From: TMED27 sp045106175
GTDB lineage: Bacteria; Pseudomonadota; Alphaproteobacteria; Micavibrionales; Micavibrionaceae
NCBI GenBank assembly: GCA_045106175.1
Contig: JBGCEF010000034.1
Location: 1-13,714, forward strand
DNA length: 13,714 bases
Reading direction: 5' to 3'
The position numbers were made by a program, and so were the translations under genes. The notes under the pieces are model-generated. The model had not been told where the DNA came from. It ran no database searches and saw nothing but the letters and a program-made list of their open reading frames with translations. Positions 1 through 8,500 of this stretch are shown one piece after another; positions within the stretch are counted from its first letter, which is position 1, and every line of letters starts with the position of its first letter.

Positions 1-1
1 C

Positions 2-1021
2 CTTGGTATCGCACTATTGGTGTATCATTATTTCTTTAAAGCACTCGGCGTGTTTTTAATGATTGTCGAACTATGGTGGTTTATCGCAAAGCCAGTCTTA
101 AATGAAATGCACTATTGGATGAAACATAGATCAGAAATGACCTTATCACGCAAAAAATATATATCTCTGGTAATATCAATGATCTGCTTAGGGTTAATCT
201 TATGCGTGCCATGGCAAACACGCATTAAAGCGCCCGCAATATTTAAATCATCACAAGAAATCCCATTACTTTCGAGCACGGCAGGCAAATTAACCACAAT
301 CAATATCCAATCTGGTCAAATCGTTAAACAAGGAGATATCCTATATACAATTCAAAGCCCTGATCTCAATTTTGATATTCAAAAAGCGACCCAAGACAAA
401 CAGACATTAACTCAAGACTTAAAAAACAAAGCCGTCGCTTCGGATACTTACCGAGAAGCGTCCATGATCAGGAATCAATTAAATCAAAAAAACGCAACGC
501 TTAATCTCAAAACTACGGAACAAAAATCACTAACAATATACGCGCCGATTGATGGTATTATTTCTGATATCCCCGACCATCTGACACCCGGACAGTGGAT
601 TAGTAAAAAAGAATTTTTAGGATTACTCCATTCTCAAAAAACTCACGTAGAAGCATTTATCAAAGAAACCGACCTTCAACGCATTCATCCCTCGTCCCTT
701 GCTAATTTCTATAGCGATAAAAACACAAAAACCTTAAATGGTTATATTAAAAATATTGATAGCAATACATCACACTATATTCCCTACTCTGAACTTGGCT
801 CAAATTTTGGCGGTAGCATAACAATGCAAGCCGCTCCATCAAAAGATGGCCGCTTCTCTCCCGTTAGTCGACACTACAAAGTTACCATGGCGCTTGAAAA
901 TCCATCTACACCATCTCAAACAAAACCAGGGAATATTTACATTCAATCAGACCGCCAAAATATTGTCACATCACTCTGGCGAAGAGCAAAAAGCATAATC
1001 ATCCAAGAAAGCGGATTTTAA
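2..1021 (+). CDS. Membrane-anchored HlyD-type periplasmic adaptor, probably the C-terminal part of an M50-peptidase/HlyD fusion (5' end outside window)
   Basis: The reading frame is open from base 2, so the gene starts upstream; a TTG at 17 lies inside a membrane segment (LGIALLVYHYFFKALGVFL...) and is not a convincing start. Of the 340 codons visible, about the first 33 form a hydrophobic segment rich in aromatic residues. A second membrane helix follows at about 53-72 (YISLVISMICLGLILCVPW). Next comes a biotinyl/lipoyl-like half-motif (STAGKLTTINIQSGQIVKQGDILYTI), a short helical hairpin, the second half (IYAPIDGIISDIPDHLTPGQWI) and a beta-rich tail. This order matches the C-terminal half of proteins in which a site-2-protease-like (M50) membrane domain is fused to an HlyD adaptor; the peptidase part, if present, is off-window. 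The substrate is unknown. About 190 nt separate it from the next gene, so it is probably not co-transcribed with the chemoreceptor. Confidence 0.75.
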   Translation, partial: LGIALLVYHYFFKALGVFLMIVELWWFIAKPVLNEMHYWMKHRSEMTLSRKKYISLVISMICLGLILCVPWQTRIKAPAIFKSSQEIPLLSSTAGKLTTINIQSGQIVKQGDILYTIQSPDLNFDIQKATQDKQTLTQDLKNKAVASDTYREASMIRNQLNQKNATLNLKTTEQKSLTIYAPIDGIISDIPDHLTPGQWISKKEFLGLLHSQKTHVEAFIKETDLQRIHPSSLANFYSDKNTKTLNGYIKNIDSNTSHYIPYSELGSNFGGSITMQAAPSKDGRFSPVSRHYKVTMALENPSTPSQTKPGNIYIQSDRQNIVTSLWRRAKSIIIQESGF

Positions 1022-1064
1022 AAAAGCTCTCAATCAAGCGAATATAGTTTTCACATCAAAGACA

Positions 1065-1092
1065 TTGCGCGCTAACGGCGATTAACGTGCAA
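1065..1092 (+). terminator. Hairpin 44 nt after the adaptor stop, possible weak terminator
   Basis: Arms TTGCGCGCTAA (1065-1075) and TTAACGTGCAA (1082-1092) enclose the loop CGGCGA. Ten of eleven positions can pair in RNA if one G-U is allowed, with one C-A mismatch. The position suits the end of the upstream gene. However, only a weak CAATTT follows rather than a clear T run, so a regulatory structure is equally possible. Confidence 0.35.
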
Positions 1093-1107
1093 CAATTTGC
1101 ACTGCAA
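1087..1107. repeat. Overlapping GCAA/TTGC inverted repeats upstream of the chemoreceptor
   Basis: GTGCAA (1087-1092) and TTGCAC (1097-1102) form a perfect 6-4-6 inverted repeat. TTGCA-C-TGCAA (1097-1107) overlaps it, and the first arm is shared with the preceding hairpin. The spacing resembles a small operator. A separate perfect palindrome, GTATGCATAC, lies at 1142-1151. These sit 60-125 bases before the chemoreceptor start and may be regulator sites; no regulator is identified. Confidence 0.3.
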
Positions 1108-1211
1108 CAAATAATAATGTGAATCTCAATATTTAATATTTGTATGCATACTAGATGCGACCAAAAAAACAACCTATGATAGAAATTGTTTTTAAAAAAG
1201 GATAACTGACT

Positions 1212-3479
1212 ATGCGAAAACTTCACGATGTTAAAATCTCACATAAACTTATCGGCTCTTACGCAATCATAATTATGTTAGTGATTATTCTCAGTGGGTT
1301 TTCATTTTTCACCATGACAAAACTAGGCGATGTCTTTTCTGAATATCGTTCAACCGCAAGAGTGAGCCTTCTTTTAGCAGATATGTCCCAACATCTTGGG
1401 GATGCACGCCGCAATGTTTTTAAATACCGCTTAGCCCCTGATGAAAACCAGCAAGCTAAGGTTAAAAAAGACATCCAAAAATTAATAGCTTTAGAAGAAA
1501 AAATCGATGCAATCGTTACCGACGCTGTTCAAAAAAAAACACTCTACGCACTACAAGATAAAGTAACCGAATATGAAACAAGGTTTACGAGTGCAACTAT
1601 ATTACAAAATCAACGAAATAAAATTGTCACGGATATTGATACCACCGGGCCAATCACACGTAAAAAGCTCTCTAAAGTAATGGAAAGCGCCTACACAGAC
1701 GGAGACCCAGTTGCAGCATATTATGCTGGCTTGGTACAACAACATCTAATGCTGGGCCGTTACTATGCTCGTGATTTCTTGCTTAAAAACAAAAATGAAG
1801 ACTCAAAACGAACACTTAAAGAGCTGAATTTAGCGATTGAACAAACAAATACGCTTTTACGTGAATTAGAAAACCCAACGCGACGCAAATTAGCCCAAGA
1901 AACAATCGCCGGCATTGAAAGCTACAAAGAAAATTTTCAACGTGTATCTAAAACTATACTCTCCAGAAACGAAGAATATGCGCGCATGGACACACTAGGC
2001 CCAGAAATTCTTGGGTCTTACATTAAAATATTTAAAGACAATGAGAATAAGCAGAATATTCTAGGGCCGAAAGCCGCAGGAACAATCAAAAACATTTCAA
2101 TCTCAACGATTGTTGCCGGTATTATCATCACGGGGCTAGCTATATTTATCGCCCTTTTCGTGGCCCAAATGATTGTCAGTGCACTATCAAGTGTAACAAA
2201 CGTTATGACACGTCTACGCGAAGGAGACTTCAAAGTAAAAATCACAGGAACAGAACGTAAAGATGAAATTGGTGAAATGTCTCGCTCTATCGAACAATTC
2301 AAAGAGGACGCAGAAAAATCTTTCCTCTTAAAACAAATGGTCGATGATATGCCAACTAACGTTATGACGATTGACGTTCGCGACAATTTAAAAGTGAACT
2401 ACATCAATAATACATCCATCAATACCCTCTCAGGCCTAGAAGAACATTTACCTATCAAAGCAACAGAAGTTCTTGGTCAATCCATAGACATATTTCATAA
2501 AAACCCAGAGCATCAGCGACAAATGTTGGCTAACCCAGATAATTTACCACATCGCGCTAAAATTCAAGTTGGGCCAGAAAAAATGTCTTTACTTGTCTCA
2601 CCCATTCGCGACAAACAGGGTGATTATGTCGGCGCAATGCTTACTTGGGATATCATTACCGCAAGAGAACAAATGGGAGATAATGTCGAAAATGTTGTTG
2701 GAATATTAGGGAGCGCCGTAACAGAATTAGAAGCAACAGCACAAAGCATGTCATCTATGGCCGCAGAAACGCAAACACAAGCCTCCACTGTGGCCGCAGC
2801 AGCCGAAGAAGCAGCAGCAAACGTCTCTAGTGTTGCGGCTTCAACTGAAGAGCTAACGGCATCTATCGCCGAAATCAGTAAACAGATGCAGCTCTCAAAT
2901 CAAAAAGCGCAATCCGCCCAAGGACAGGCCGACTCTACAAATGTAACCGTGGAAAGTTTGAAAAAAGCTGCAGATAAAATTGGCGAAGTTATAACACTCA
3001 TTAATGATATTGCAGAACAAACTAATTTACTGGCCCTAAATGCCACGATTGAAGCAGCAAGAGCAGGCGATGCCGGAAAAGGTTTTGCCGTCGTCGCAAG
3101 TGAAGTCAAAGGATTGGCAAACGAAACCGCAAAAGCAACAGACGAGATCAGCACCCAAATTCAAGAAATGCAAGGCATCACAAATGATGCGGTTAACGCC
3201 ATCAGTAATATTTCCAAAACCATTAGTGAACTAACAGAGCTTGCATCCGGAGTTGCCTCGGCTGTTGAAGAACAAAGCAGCGCAACGCAAGAAATTTCAC
3301 GAAGCGTAGAACAAGCAGCAGCAGGAACAAAAGAAGTCACAACAAACATCAGCAGCGTTAGCCAAGCTGCCCAAGAAACTGGTAATTCTGCAAATCAAGT
3401 ATTTGCCACATCAAGCGAATTAGGAAAACAATCACAAGGCCTGCAAAAACAGGTCGAAGCATTTTTTAAATCAAGCTAA
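1212..3479 (+). CDS. Methyl-accepting chemotaxis protein with HBM-like periplasmic sensor and cytoplasmic PAS domain
   Basis: This 755-residue chemoreceptor would feed ligand signals to CheA/CheW and so to the flagellar motor. TM1 is at about 13-35 and TM2 at about 296-319. Between them lie some 260 mainly helical residues with repeated ARRNVFKYRL / GRYYARDFLL elements, like the helical bimodular (HBM) sensor. HAMP follows at about 317-370 (MTRLREGDFKVKITGTERKDEIGEM split across its two helices). A PAS domain is at about 371-482, with the FHKNPEHQR and VSPIRDKQGDYVG signatures seen in chemoreceptor PAS modules. The coiled-coil signalling domain fills about 495-750, with the hairpin tip at about 597-640 (DIAEQTNLLALNATIEAARAG). 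There is no NWETF-type CheR/CheB docking tail. AAGGA (1198-1202) lies nine bases before the ATG, and TATGAT (1175-1180) is a possible -10. McpS-type HBM domains bind organic acids; the ligand here is not predictable. Confidence 0.95.
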   Translation: MRKLHDVKISHKLIGSYAIIIMLVIILSGFSFFTMTKLGDVFSEYRSTARVSLLLADMSQHLGDARRNVFKYRLAPDENQQAKVKKDIQKLIALEEKIDAIVTDAVQKKTLYALQDKVTEYETRFTSATILQNQRNKIVTDIDTTGPITRKKLSKVMESAYTDGDPVAAYYAGLVQQHLMLGRYYARDFLLKNKNEDSKRTLKELNLAIEQTNTLLRELENPTRRKLAQETIAGIESYKENFQRVSKTILSRNEEYARMDTLGPEILGSYIKIFKDNENKQNILGPKAAGTIKNISISTIVAGIIITGLAIFIALFVAQMIVSALSSVTNVMTRLREGDFKVKITGTERKDEIGEMSRSIEQFKEDAEKSFLLKQMVDDMPTNVMTIDVRDNLKVNYINNTSINTLSGLEEHLPIKATEVLGQSIDIFHKNPEHQRQMLANPDNLPHRAKIQVGPEKMSLLVSPIRDKQGDYVGAMLTWDIITAREQMGDNVENVVGILGSAVTELEATAQSMSSMAAETQTQASTVAAAAEEAAANVSSVAASTEELTASIAEISKQMQLSNQKAQSAQGQADSTNVTVESLKKAADKIGEVITLINDIAEQTNLLALNATIEAARAGDAGKGFAVVASEVKGLANETAKATDEISTQIQEMQGITNDAVNAISNISKTISELTELASGVASAVEEQSSATQEISRSVEQAAAGTKEVTTNISSVSQAAQETGNSANQVFATSSELGKQSQGLQKQVEAFFKSS

Positions 3480-3565
3480 TCCGCAAACCTTTACACCAAG
3501 CCCACACTGACTTGCATTAGCAAAGACTCCAAGCACTGCTATTTTAAAAAAACTTTTATTTAAAT

Positions 3566-3583
3566 ATTGACTAATCAGTCAAT
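3566..3583. promoter_or_regulatory. Probable TetR-family operator 1, upstream of the repressor gene
   Basis: ATTGACTAATCAGTCAAT has perfect 7-base arms (ATTGACT / AGTCAAT) around AATC. It ends 44 bases before the TTG start of the repressor gene. It matches the second palindrome at 4257-4274 at 16 of 18 positions. Its left arm contains TTGACT, which could be a -35 element, with AT-rich TATAAATAAG downstream as a loose -10, so a bound dimer would block the promoter. Autorepression is inferred from position and symmetry. Confidence 0.75.
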
Positions 3584-3627
3584 TAATATAAATAAGTCTT
3601 ATACATTGATAATGGCAAGGTTTTGTT

Positions 3628-4254
3628 TTGGTGGCTGGCGCTTCAAAAAACACAAAAGAACGACTAATCAACACTGCGATGGATTTAATTTGGAAATCCA
3701 GTTACGGCGCAGTGAGTGTTGACGATATTTGTAAAGCAGCGAAAGTTAACAAAGGCAGTTTTTACCACTATTTCCCTTCAAAAATTGACTTAGCAACTGC
3801 CGCCATGCAAGAAGCATATAATCAGTTTCGCCCAATCCTTGATCAAATTTTTTCTCCATCCATCCCCCCGATTGAACGTTTTGAAAAATACGCTGAAATG
3901 GGCTATGAACATCAAAAAGAGATTGCAGATCAACACGGTATGGTCTGCGGCTGCCCCTTTGTTACACTCGCCTCTGAAATGGCGCCGCAGGACGAAACGA
4001 TCCGTAGCAAAACAGAAGAAATTATCGCCATTCACCAAAAATATTACGAGACAACATTGCGGGACATGGTCGCTGCAGGGCTACTATCCAGCGACACTGA
4101 TGTCTCAACAAAAGCGAGTAAAATTTACACATTTGTCATGGGACAACTGATGCTCGCACGCATCCAAAATAATCTTGGACCAATGAAACGCGATTTCAGG
4201 GCTGGTTTGTTCCGCATGATTGGGATCAAACAAGACATTACAGAGGTTGCTTAA
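3628..4254 (+). CDS. TetR/AcrR-family transcriptional repressor, NemR-like
   Basis: This 208-residue protein has the usual length for the family. An N-terminal helix-turn-helix occupies about 9-55 (SVDDICKAAKVNKGSFYHYF, then PSKIDL), followed by an all-helical ligand and dimer domain. The segment GMVCGCPFVTLASEMAPQDETIR (104-126, cited here as GMVCGCPF...DETIR) lines up by eye with GTISGCLTVKLSAEVCDLSEDMR of E. coli NemR, placing Cys109 on NemR's sensing Cys106; Cys107 is a second nearby thiol. The start is TTG at 3628, with AAGG (3617-3620) seven bases upstream; GTG at 3631 is the alternative. No in-frame ATG exists before the stop at 3610. The gene sits between two matching palindromes, directly before an RND operon in the same direction, which suggests autorepression and control of efflux. 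The inducer is unknown; electrophile or oxidant sensing is inference. Confidence 0.92.
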   Translation: MVAGASKNTKERLINTAMDLIWKSSYGAVSVDDICKAAKVNKGSFYHYFPSKIDLATAAMQEAYNQFRPILDQIFSPSIPPIERFEKYAEMGYEHQKEIADQHGMVCGCPFVTLASEMAPQDETIRSKTEEIIAIHQKYYETTLRDMVAAGLLSSDTDVSTKASKIYTFVMGQLMLARIQNNLGPMKRDFRAGLFRMIGIKQDITEVA

Positions 4255-4256
4255 AA

Positions 4257-4274
4257 ATTAACTCATCAGTCAAT
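4257..4274. promoter_or_regulatory. Probable TetR-family operator 2, controlling the efflux operon
   Basis: ATTAACTCATCAGTCAAT differs from the operator at 3566-3583 at only two of 18 positions and keeps the ATTxACT / AGTCAAT arms with one mismatch. It lies in the 56-base gap between the repressor stop and the adaptor start, where an operon promoter would be expected. No convincing -35/-10 pair can be chosen here, so read-through from the repressor promoter may also contribute. Confidence 0.72.
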
Positions 4275-4310
4275 TATGAAAGCACAATTAAAAAGCATAA
4301 GAGAAACGAT

Positions 4311-5522
4311 ATGATATTAAAACATTCAAAAATCACAACACTCATTGGAACATTCATTATCTTACTTGCCGCAGGTGGTTATGCCCTTTTCCAAAATCAA
4401 ACAGCAAATGCTGATGCGCCTGCTGCAGCTCCACCTCAAGCCATGCCCGTAACAGTCGAAATTGCAACGCCTAAAGCGACACAAATTTGGAACCAATATT
4501 CTGCAAGACTAGAGGCAGTCAATTTTGCTGATATCCGCCCTCAAGTAAGCGGTAATATCAAAGAAGTAAAATTTGAAGATGGGCAAGACGTAAGTAAAGG
4601 GGACATCCTTTACGTAATCGATCCACGTCCTTTTGAAGCAGCCCTAGATCAAGCCAAAGCGGAACTAAACATCGCTAAAAATCAGTCTTCTTTAACATGG
4701 AAAGAGCTAAAACGCGCAAAAGAGCTAATCAAAACCAATGCTATTTCAAAACGCATTCTAGATGAACGAAGCAGCGCACATAGTGTTGCCGCAGCATCTA
4801 TCAAAGCAGCACAAGCACGTGTAGAACGCGCAGAGATAAACCTTGATTACGCCTACGTAAAAGCACCCATTGATGGTCGGATAGGACGCGCAGAAATTAA
4901 AGAAGGAAATTTAGTCGAAGCAGGGCCCGGCGCCCCCGTATTGACATCCATTGTTTCAACCAAAGGCATTTATGCCGATTTTGAAGTCGATGAAAAAAGC
5001 TATCTGAAATACATCCGGAGTAAAGCACGCAACCGCGCTGCTGAAAATAAAATCCCCGTTAAACTTACGCTTAGCAACGACCAATTTGAATACACAGGCT
5101 TTATCGATAGCTTCGACAATCAAATTGACGCATCATCTGGCACTATTCGCGCACGCGCTCTGTTTAACAACGAAGATGGCGCATTAATGCCGGGCATGTT
5201 TGCAAACGTAGAAATGGGAACAGCAGACTCACAAGAGAAAATTTTAATCGTTGAACGCGCCATAGGGACAGACCAAAACCGCAAATATGTCTACGTCGTT
5301 AATGACGAAAACACAGTCGAATACCGTGAAATTAAAATTGGACAAAGCATTTCTGGAACCCGAGTAGTGCAATCAGGGCTCTCAAAAGGTGATCGTGTCA
5401 TCACAGAAGGGATCATTCGCATTCGCCCCGGCATGCCTGTTGAACCACGCACAGCAAGAGCAAACACATTATCCGATCCAGCATCTCTAGAGACTTCGTC
5501 TGGCTCGGAAAAGTCAGAATAA
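4311..5522 (+). CDS. RND efflux periplasmic adaptor (membrane fusion protein), MexE-like
   Basis: At 403 residues this adaptor would bridge the inner-membrane pump and the outer-membrane channel. A signal peptide has its hydrophobic core at about 9-27 and a probable cleavage site at TANA|DAP after residue 34. There is no lipobox cysteine, so it is not an AcrA/MexA-type lipoprotein. Half of the lipoyl domain is at about 70-105 (RPQVSGNIKEVKFEDGQDVSKGD), the alpha-helical hairpin at about 108-180, and the second half at about 181-215 (YVKAPIDGRIGRAEIKEGNLV). The beta-barrel and membrane-proximal domains follow to about 375 (ALMPGMFANVEM near 291-302). The motif wording is closest to the MexE group as I recall it. 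The Ser/Glu-rich tail (about 385-403) looks disordered. A purine-rich AAGAGAAA precedes the ATG. It is the first gene of the efflux operon, 42 bases before the pump gene. Confidence 0.93.
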   Translation: MILKHSKITTLIGTFIILLAAGGYALFQNQTANADAPAAAPPQAMPVTVEIATPKATQIWNQYSARLEAVNFADIRPQVSGNIKEVKFEDGQDVSKGDILYVIDPRPFEAALDQAKAELNIAKNQSSLTWKELKRAKELIKTNAISKRILDERSSAHSVAAASIKAAQARVERAEINLDYAYVKAPIDGRIGRAEIKEGNLVEAGPGAPVLTSIVSTKGIYADFEVDEKSYLKYIRSKARNRAAENKIPVKLTLSNDQFEYTGFIDSFDNQIDASSGTIRARALFNNEDGALMPGMFANVEMGTADSQEKILIVERAIGTDQNRKYVYVVNDENTVEYREIKIGQSISGTRVVQSGLSKGDRVITEGIIRIRPGMPVEPRTARANTLSDPASLETSSGSEKSE

Positions 5523-5564
5523 TCTGAGTAGTTTTCAAAGCAATTTTAAACAAGGCCGTTTATC

Positions 5565-8500
5565 ATGAACATTTCCGGATACTTTATCGACAGACCTATT
5601 TTTGCGTCTGTCTTATCTCTTTTGGTTTTTATTGCTGGTAGTATATCAATTTTCACCCTACCGATCTCTGAATATCCTGAGGTTTCTCCACCTTCGATTG
5701 TCGTAAGCGCAAGTTTCCCTGGAGCAAACCCCGCCGTAATCTCTGAAACTGTTGCAACACCATTAGAGGAACAAATCAACGGTGTAGAGAATATGCTCTA
5801 CATGAATTCTCTTGCTTCGACCGATGGCCGCATGAGCCTGACCGTGACTTTTGCTATTGGTACAGATGTTGATCTAGCGCAACAACTTGTTCAAAACCGC
5901 GTACAACAAGCACTTCCACGCTTACCCGATGTCACCCGACAATTAGGCGTAACTGTAATTAAAAGCTCTCCTGATTTAACAATGGTGGTTCACTTACGCT
6001 CCCCTGATGATAGCTATGACATGCTATATCTTAGAAATTATGCAAATTTAAATGTTAAAGACGAATTAGCCAAAGTTCAAGGCGTGGGGCAAGTAAGGCT
6101 GTTTGGCTCTGGTGATTATGCCATGCGTGTTTGGCTAGACCCCAACAAAGTTGCAGAACGTGGCATGGTCGCGGCCGAAGTCACCGAAGCTATTCGCAGT
6201 CAGAACGTACAAGTCGCAGCAGGAGTTATAGGCGGCCCGCCTTACGCCAATAGCGTAGAAGTACAACTTCCCGTAAATGTCCGCGGACGTTTGAGCAGCG
6301 TTGAAGAATTCGAAGAAATTATCGTTAAACGCGATGACAATGGCGTCATCACACGCCTAAAAGATGTAGCACGTGTTGAACTTGATGCACAAAGCTATGC
6401 GCTACGCTCCATGCTGAACAACCAACAGGCTGTCGCTATCCCAATTTTCGCATCACCCGGCTCTAATGCCCTTGAAATCTCTCAAAATGTGCGTGAAACC
6501 ATGAAACGCCTAAAAGACAATATGCCCAATGGCGTGGATTATTCGATCGTGTATGACCCAACTGTATTTGTTAGCGACTCGATAAAATCTGTGGTTCATA
6601 CATTATTCGAAGCGGTCGCATTAGTTGTGCTTGTCGTAATCATTTTCTTACAAAACTGGCGCGCCTCTATAATACCGCTCTTAGCCGTTCCCGTTTCAAT
6701 CGTAGGAACCTTCGCCTTCATGTATTTACTCGGTTTTTCAATCAATGTGCTGTCACTATTCGGGCTTATTCTTGCTATCGGAATTGTGGTTGATGATGCG
6801 ATTGTAGTCGTCGAAAATGTTGAACGAAATATTGAAGAGGGAAAATCTTCGCGTGATGCAACAATTCAGGCAATGAAAGAGGTAACAGGCCCCATTATCG
6901 CAACATCACTCGTGCTCGCAGGGGTCTTTATACCAATCGCCTTTATTAGCGGCCTGACAGGACAATTTTATCAGCAATTTGCCCTAACCATCGCTATTGC
7001 GACATTTATCTCTACATTCAATTCCCTGACCTTAAGCCCAGCGATGGCAGCATTACTTCTAAGGCCAAAAGACGCACCAAAAGATCGCCTTACAAAATTA
7101 ATGGATTTCCTATTTGGATGGTTCTTTAACCTATTCAATAAATTCTTTAATAAGTTCCAAGGGCTTTACGGCAAAGGTGTTTGTAAATTCATTACACGCC
7201 GTCTCGTTGCGATGAGCATTTTATACGCCTTACTTGTTGGCGCAACAGGTGCAAGTTTCGGAATTGTGCCTCAAGGGTTTGTCCCCGCCCAAGATAAGAA
7301 ATATCTAATCGCAATCGCGCAACTTCCTCCGGGAGCAACCTTGGAACGAACCGAAGCTGTTCTGAGGCAGATGGGTGATATTGCCGAATCTCAACCTGGT
7401 ATTGAGGGAGCTGTTCAATTCCCTGGCCTGTCGATTAATGGCTTTGTAAATTCCCCAAGCGCAGGCGTTGTATTCGTTCCTTTGGATGATTTCAGCCTAC
7501 GTAAAACACGTGATTTAAGCGCATTTGCAATTACAGGCGCCCTACAACAAAAATTTGGCGCTATTGACGATGCGTTTGTTGCTGTATTTCCGCCACCCCC
7601 TGTTCGCGGTCTTGGAACAGCCGGTGGTTTCAAACTCCAGATTCAAGACCGCACAGATCAAGGATACGCTGCATTAAACGAAGCAGTACAAGCTGTTGTA
7701 GGCAAGGCCATGCAAGACCCCGCTTTAGCATTCCCAGTCCTAACCAATTATAATATCAACATGCCGCAACTGTACGCGGATGTAGACCGCACAAAAGCGC
7801 AGCAATTAGGCATTCCCATTGATGATATTTTCCGCACGATGCAAATTTATTTAGGATCGCTCTACATCAACGACTTTAATCAGTTCGGAAGGACATATCA
7901 GGTTGTCGCACAAGCAGACTCAGAATTTCGTGCAACCCCAGATGATATCAAAGCGCTTCAAACTAGAAATATAAATGGAGATATGATTCCTCTTGGTTCG
8001 GTTGTGACCATTACCGAAACATTCGGACCCGATACCGCAATGCGTTATAACGCATTTCGATCAGCAGATATTAGTGGCAACCCTGCCCCCGGTTATTCAT
8101 CTGGGCAAGCACAAGATGCAATTACAAAAATCTTGGACGAAACACTCCCTCAAGGGATGGATTTTGAATGGACGGAATTAACCTATCAGCAGATTTTAGC
8201 CGGAAATACCGCGATCTTTATTTTTCCGCTATGTATCTTATTGGTCTTCTTAGTATTAGCCGCGCAATATGAAAGTTTAACGCTACCGCTTGCAGTCATC
8301 TTAATTGTTCCAATGGCCATTTTATCAGCAGTTTTAGGCATCTGGTTCTTTGGCAAATTCTTGGGCATGGGCGGTGATAATAATATATTTACGCAGATAT
8401 CACTCTTTGTTTTAGCGGGACTTGCGTGCAAAAACGCTATTTTAATAGTAGAATTTGCACGTGATTTAGAACAACAAGGCCACTCAATCGTTAAAGCAGC

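Noticed and set aside
17..1021. A 334-codon complete gene starting at TTG 17
   Set aside because: The frame is open to the window edge and the TTG is in the middle of a hydrophobic helix; the gene is better read as 5'-truncated.
2018..2386. 122-codon ORF on the minus strand inside the chemoreceptor gene
   Set aside because: Antisense shadow covering the conserved TM2/HAMP region of the real gene.
3530..3562. Terminator after the chemoreceptor (AGCACTGCT followed by T and A runs)
   Set aside because: The only inverted repeats have four-base arms with a one-base loop or pure A/T stems, too weak to call.
3839..4150. 103-codon plus-strand ORF inside the TetR-family gene
   Set aside because: Frame-shifted shadow of the repressor, with no start signal or recognisable domain.
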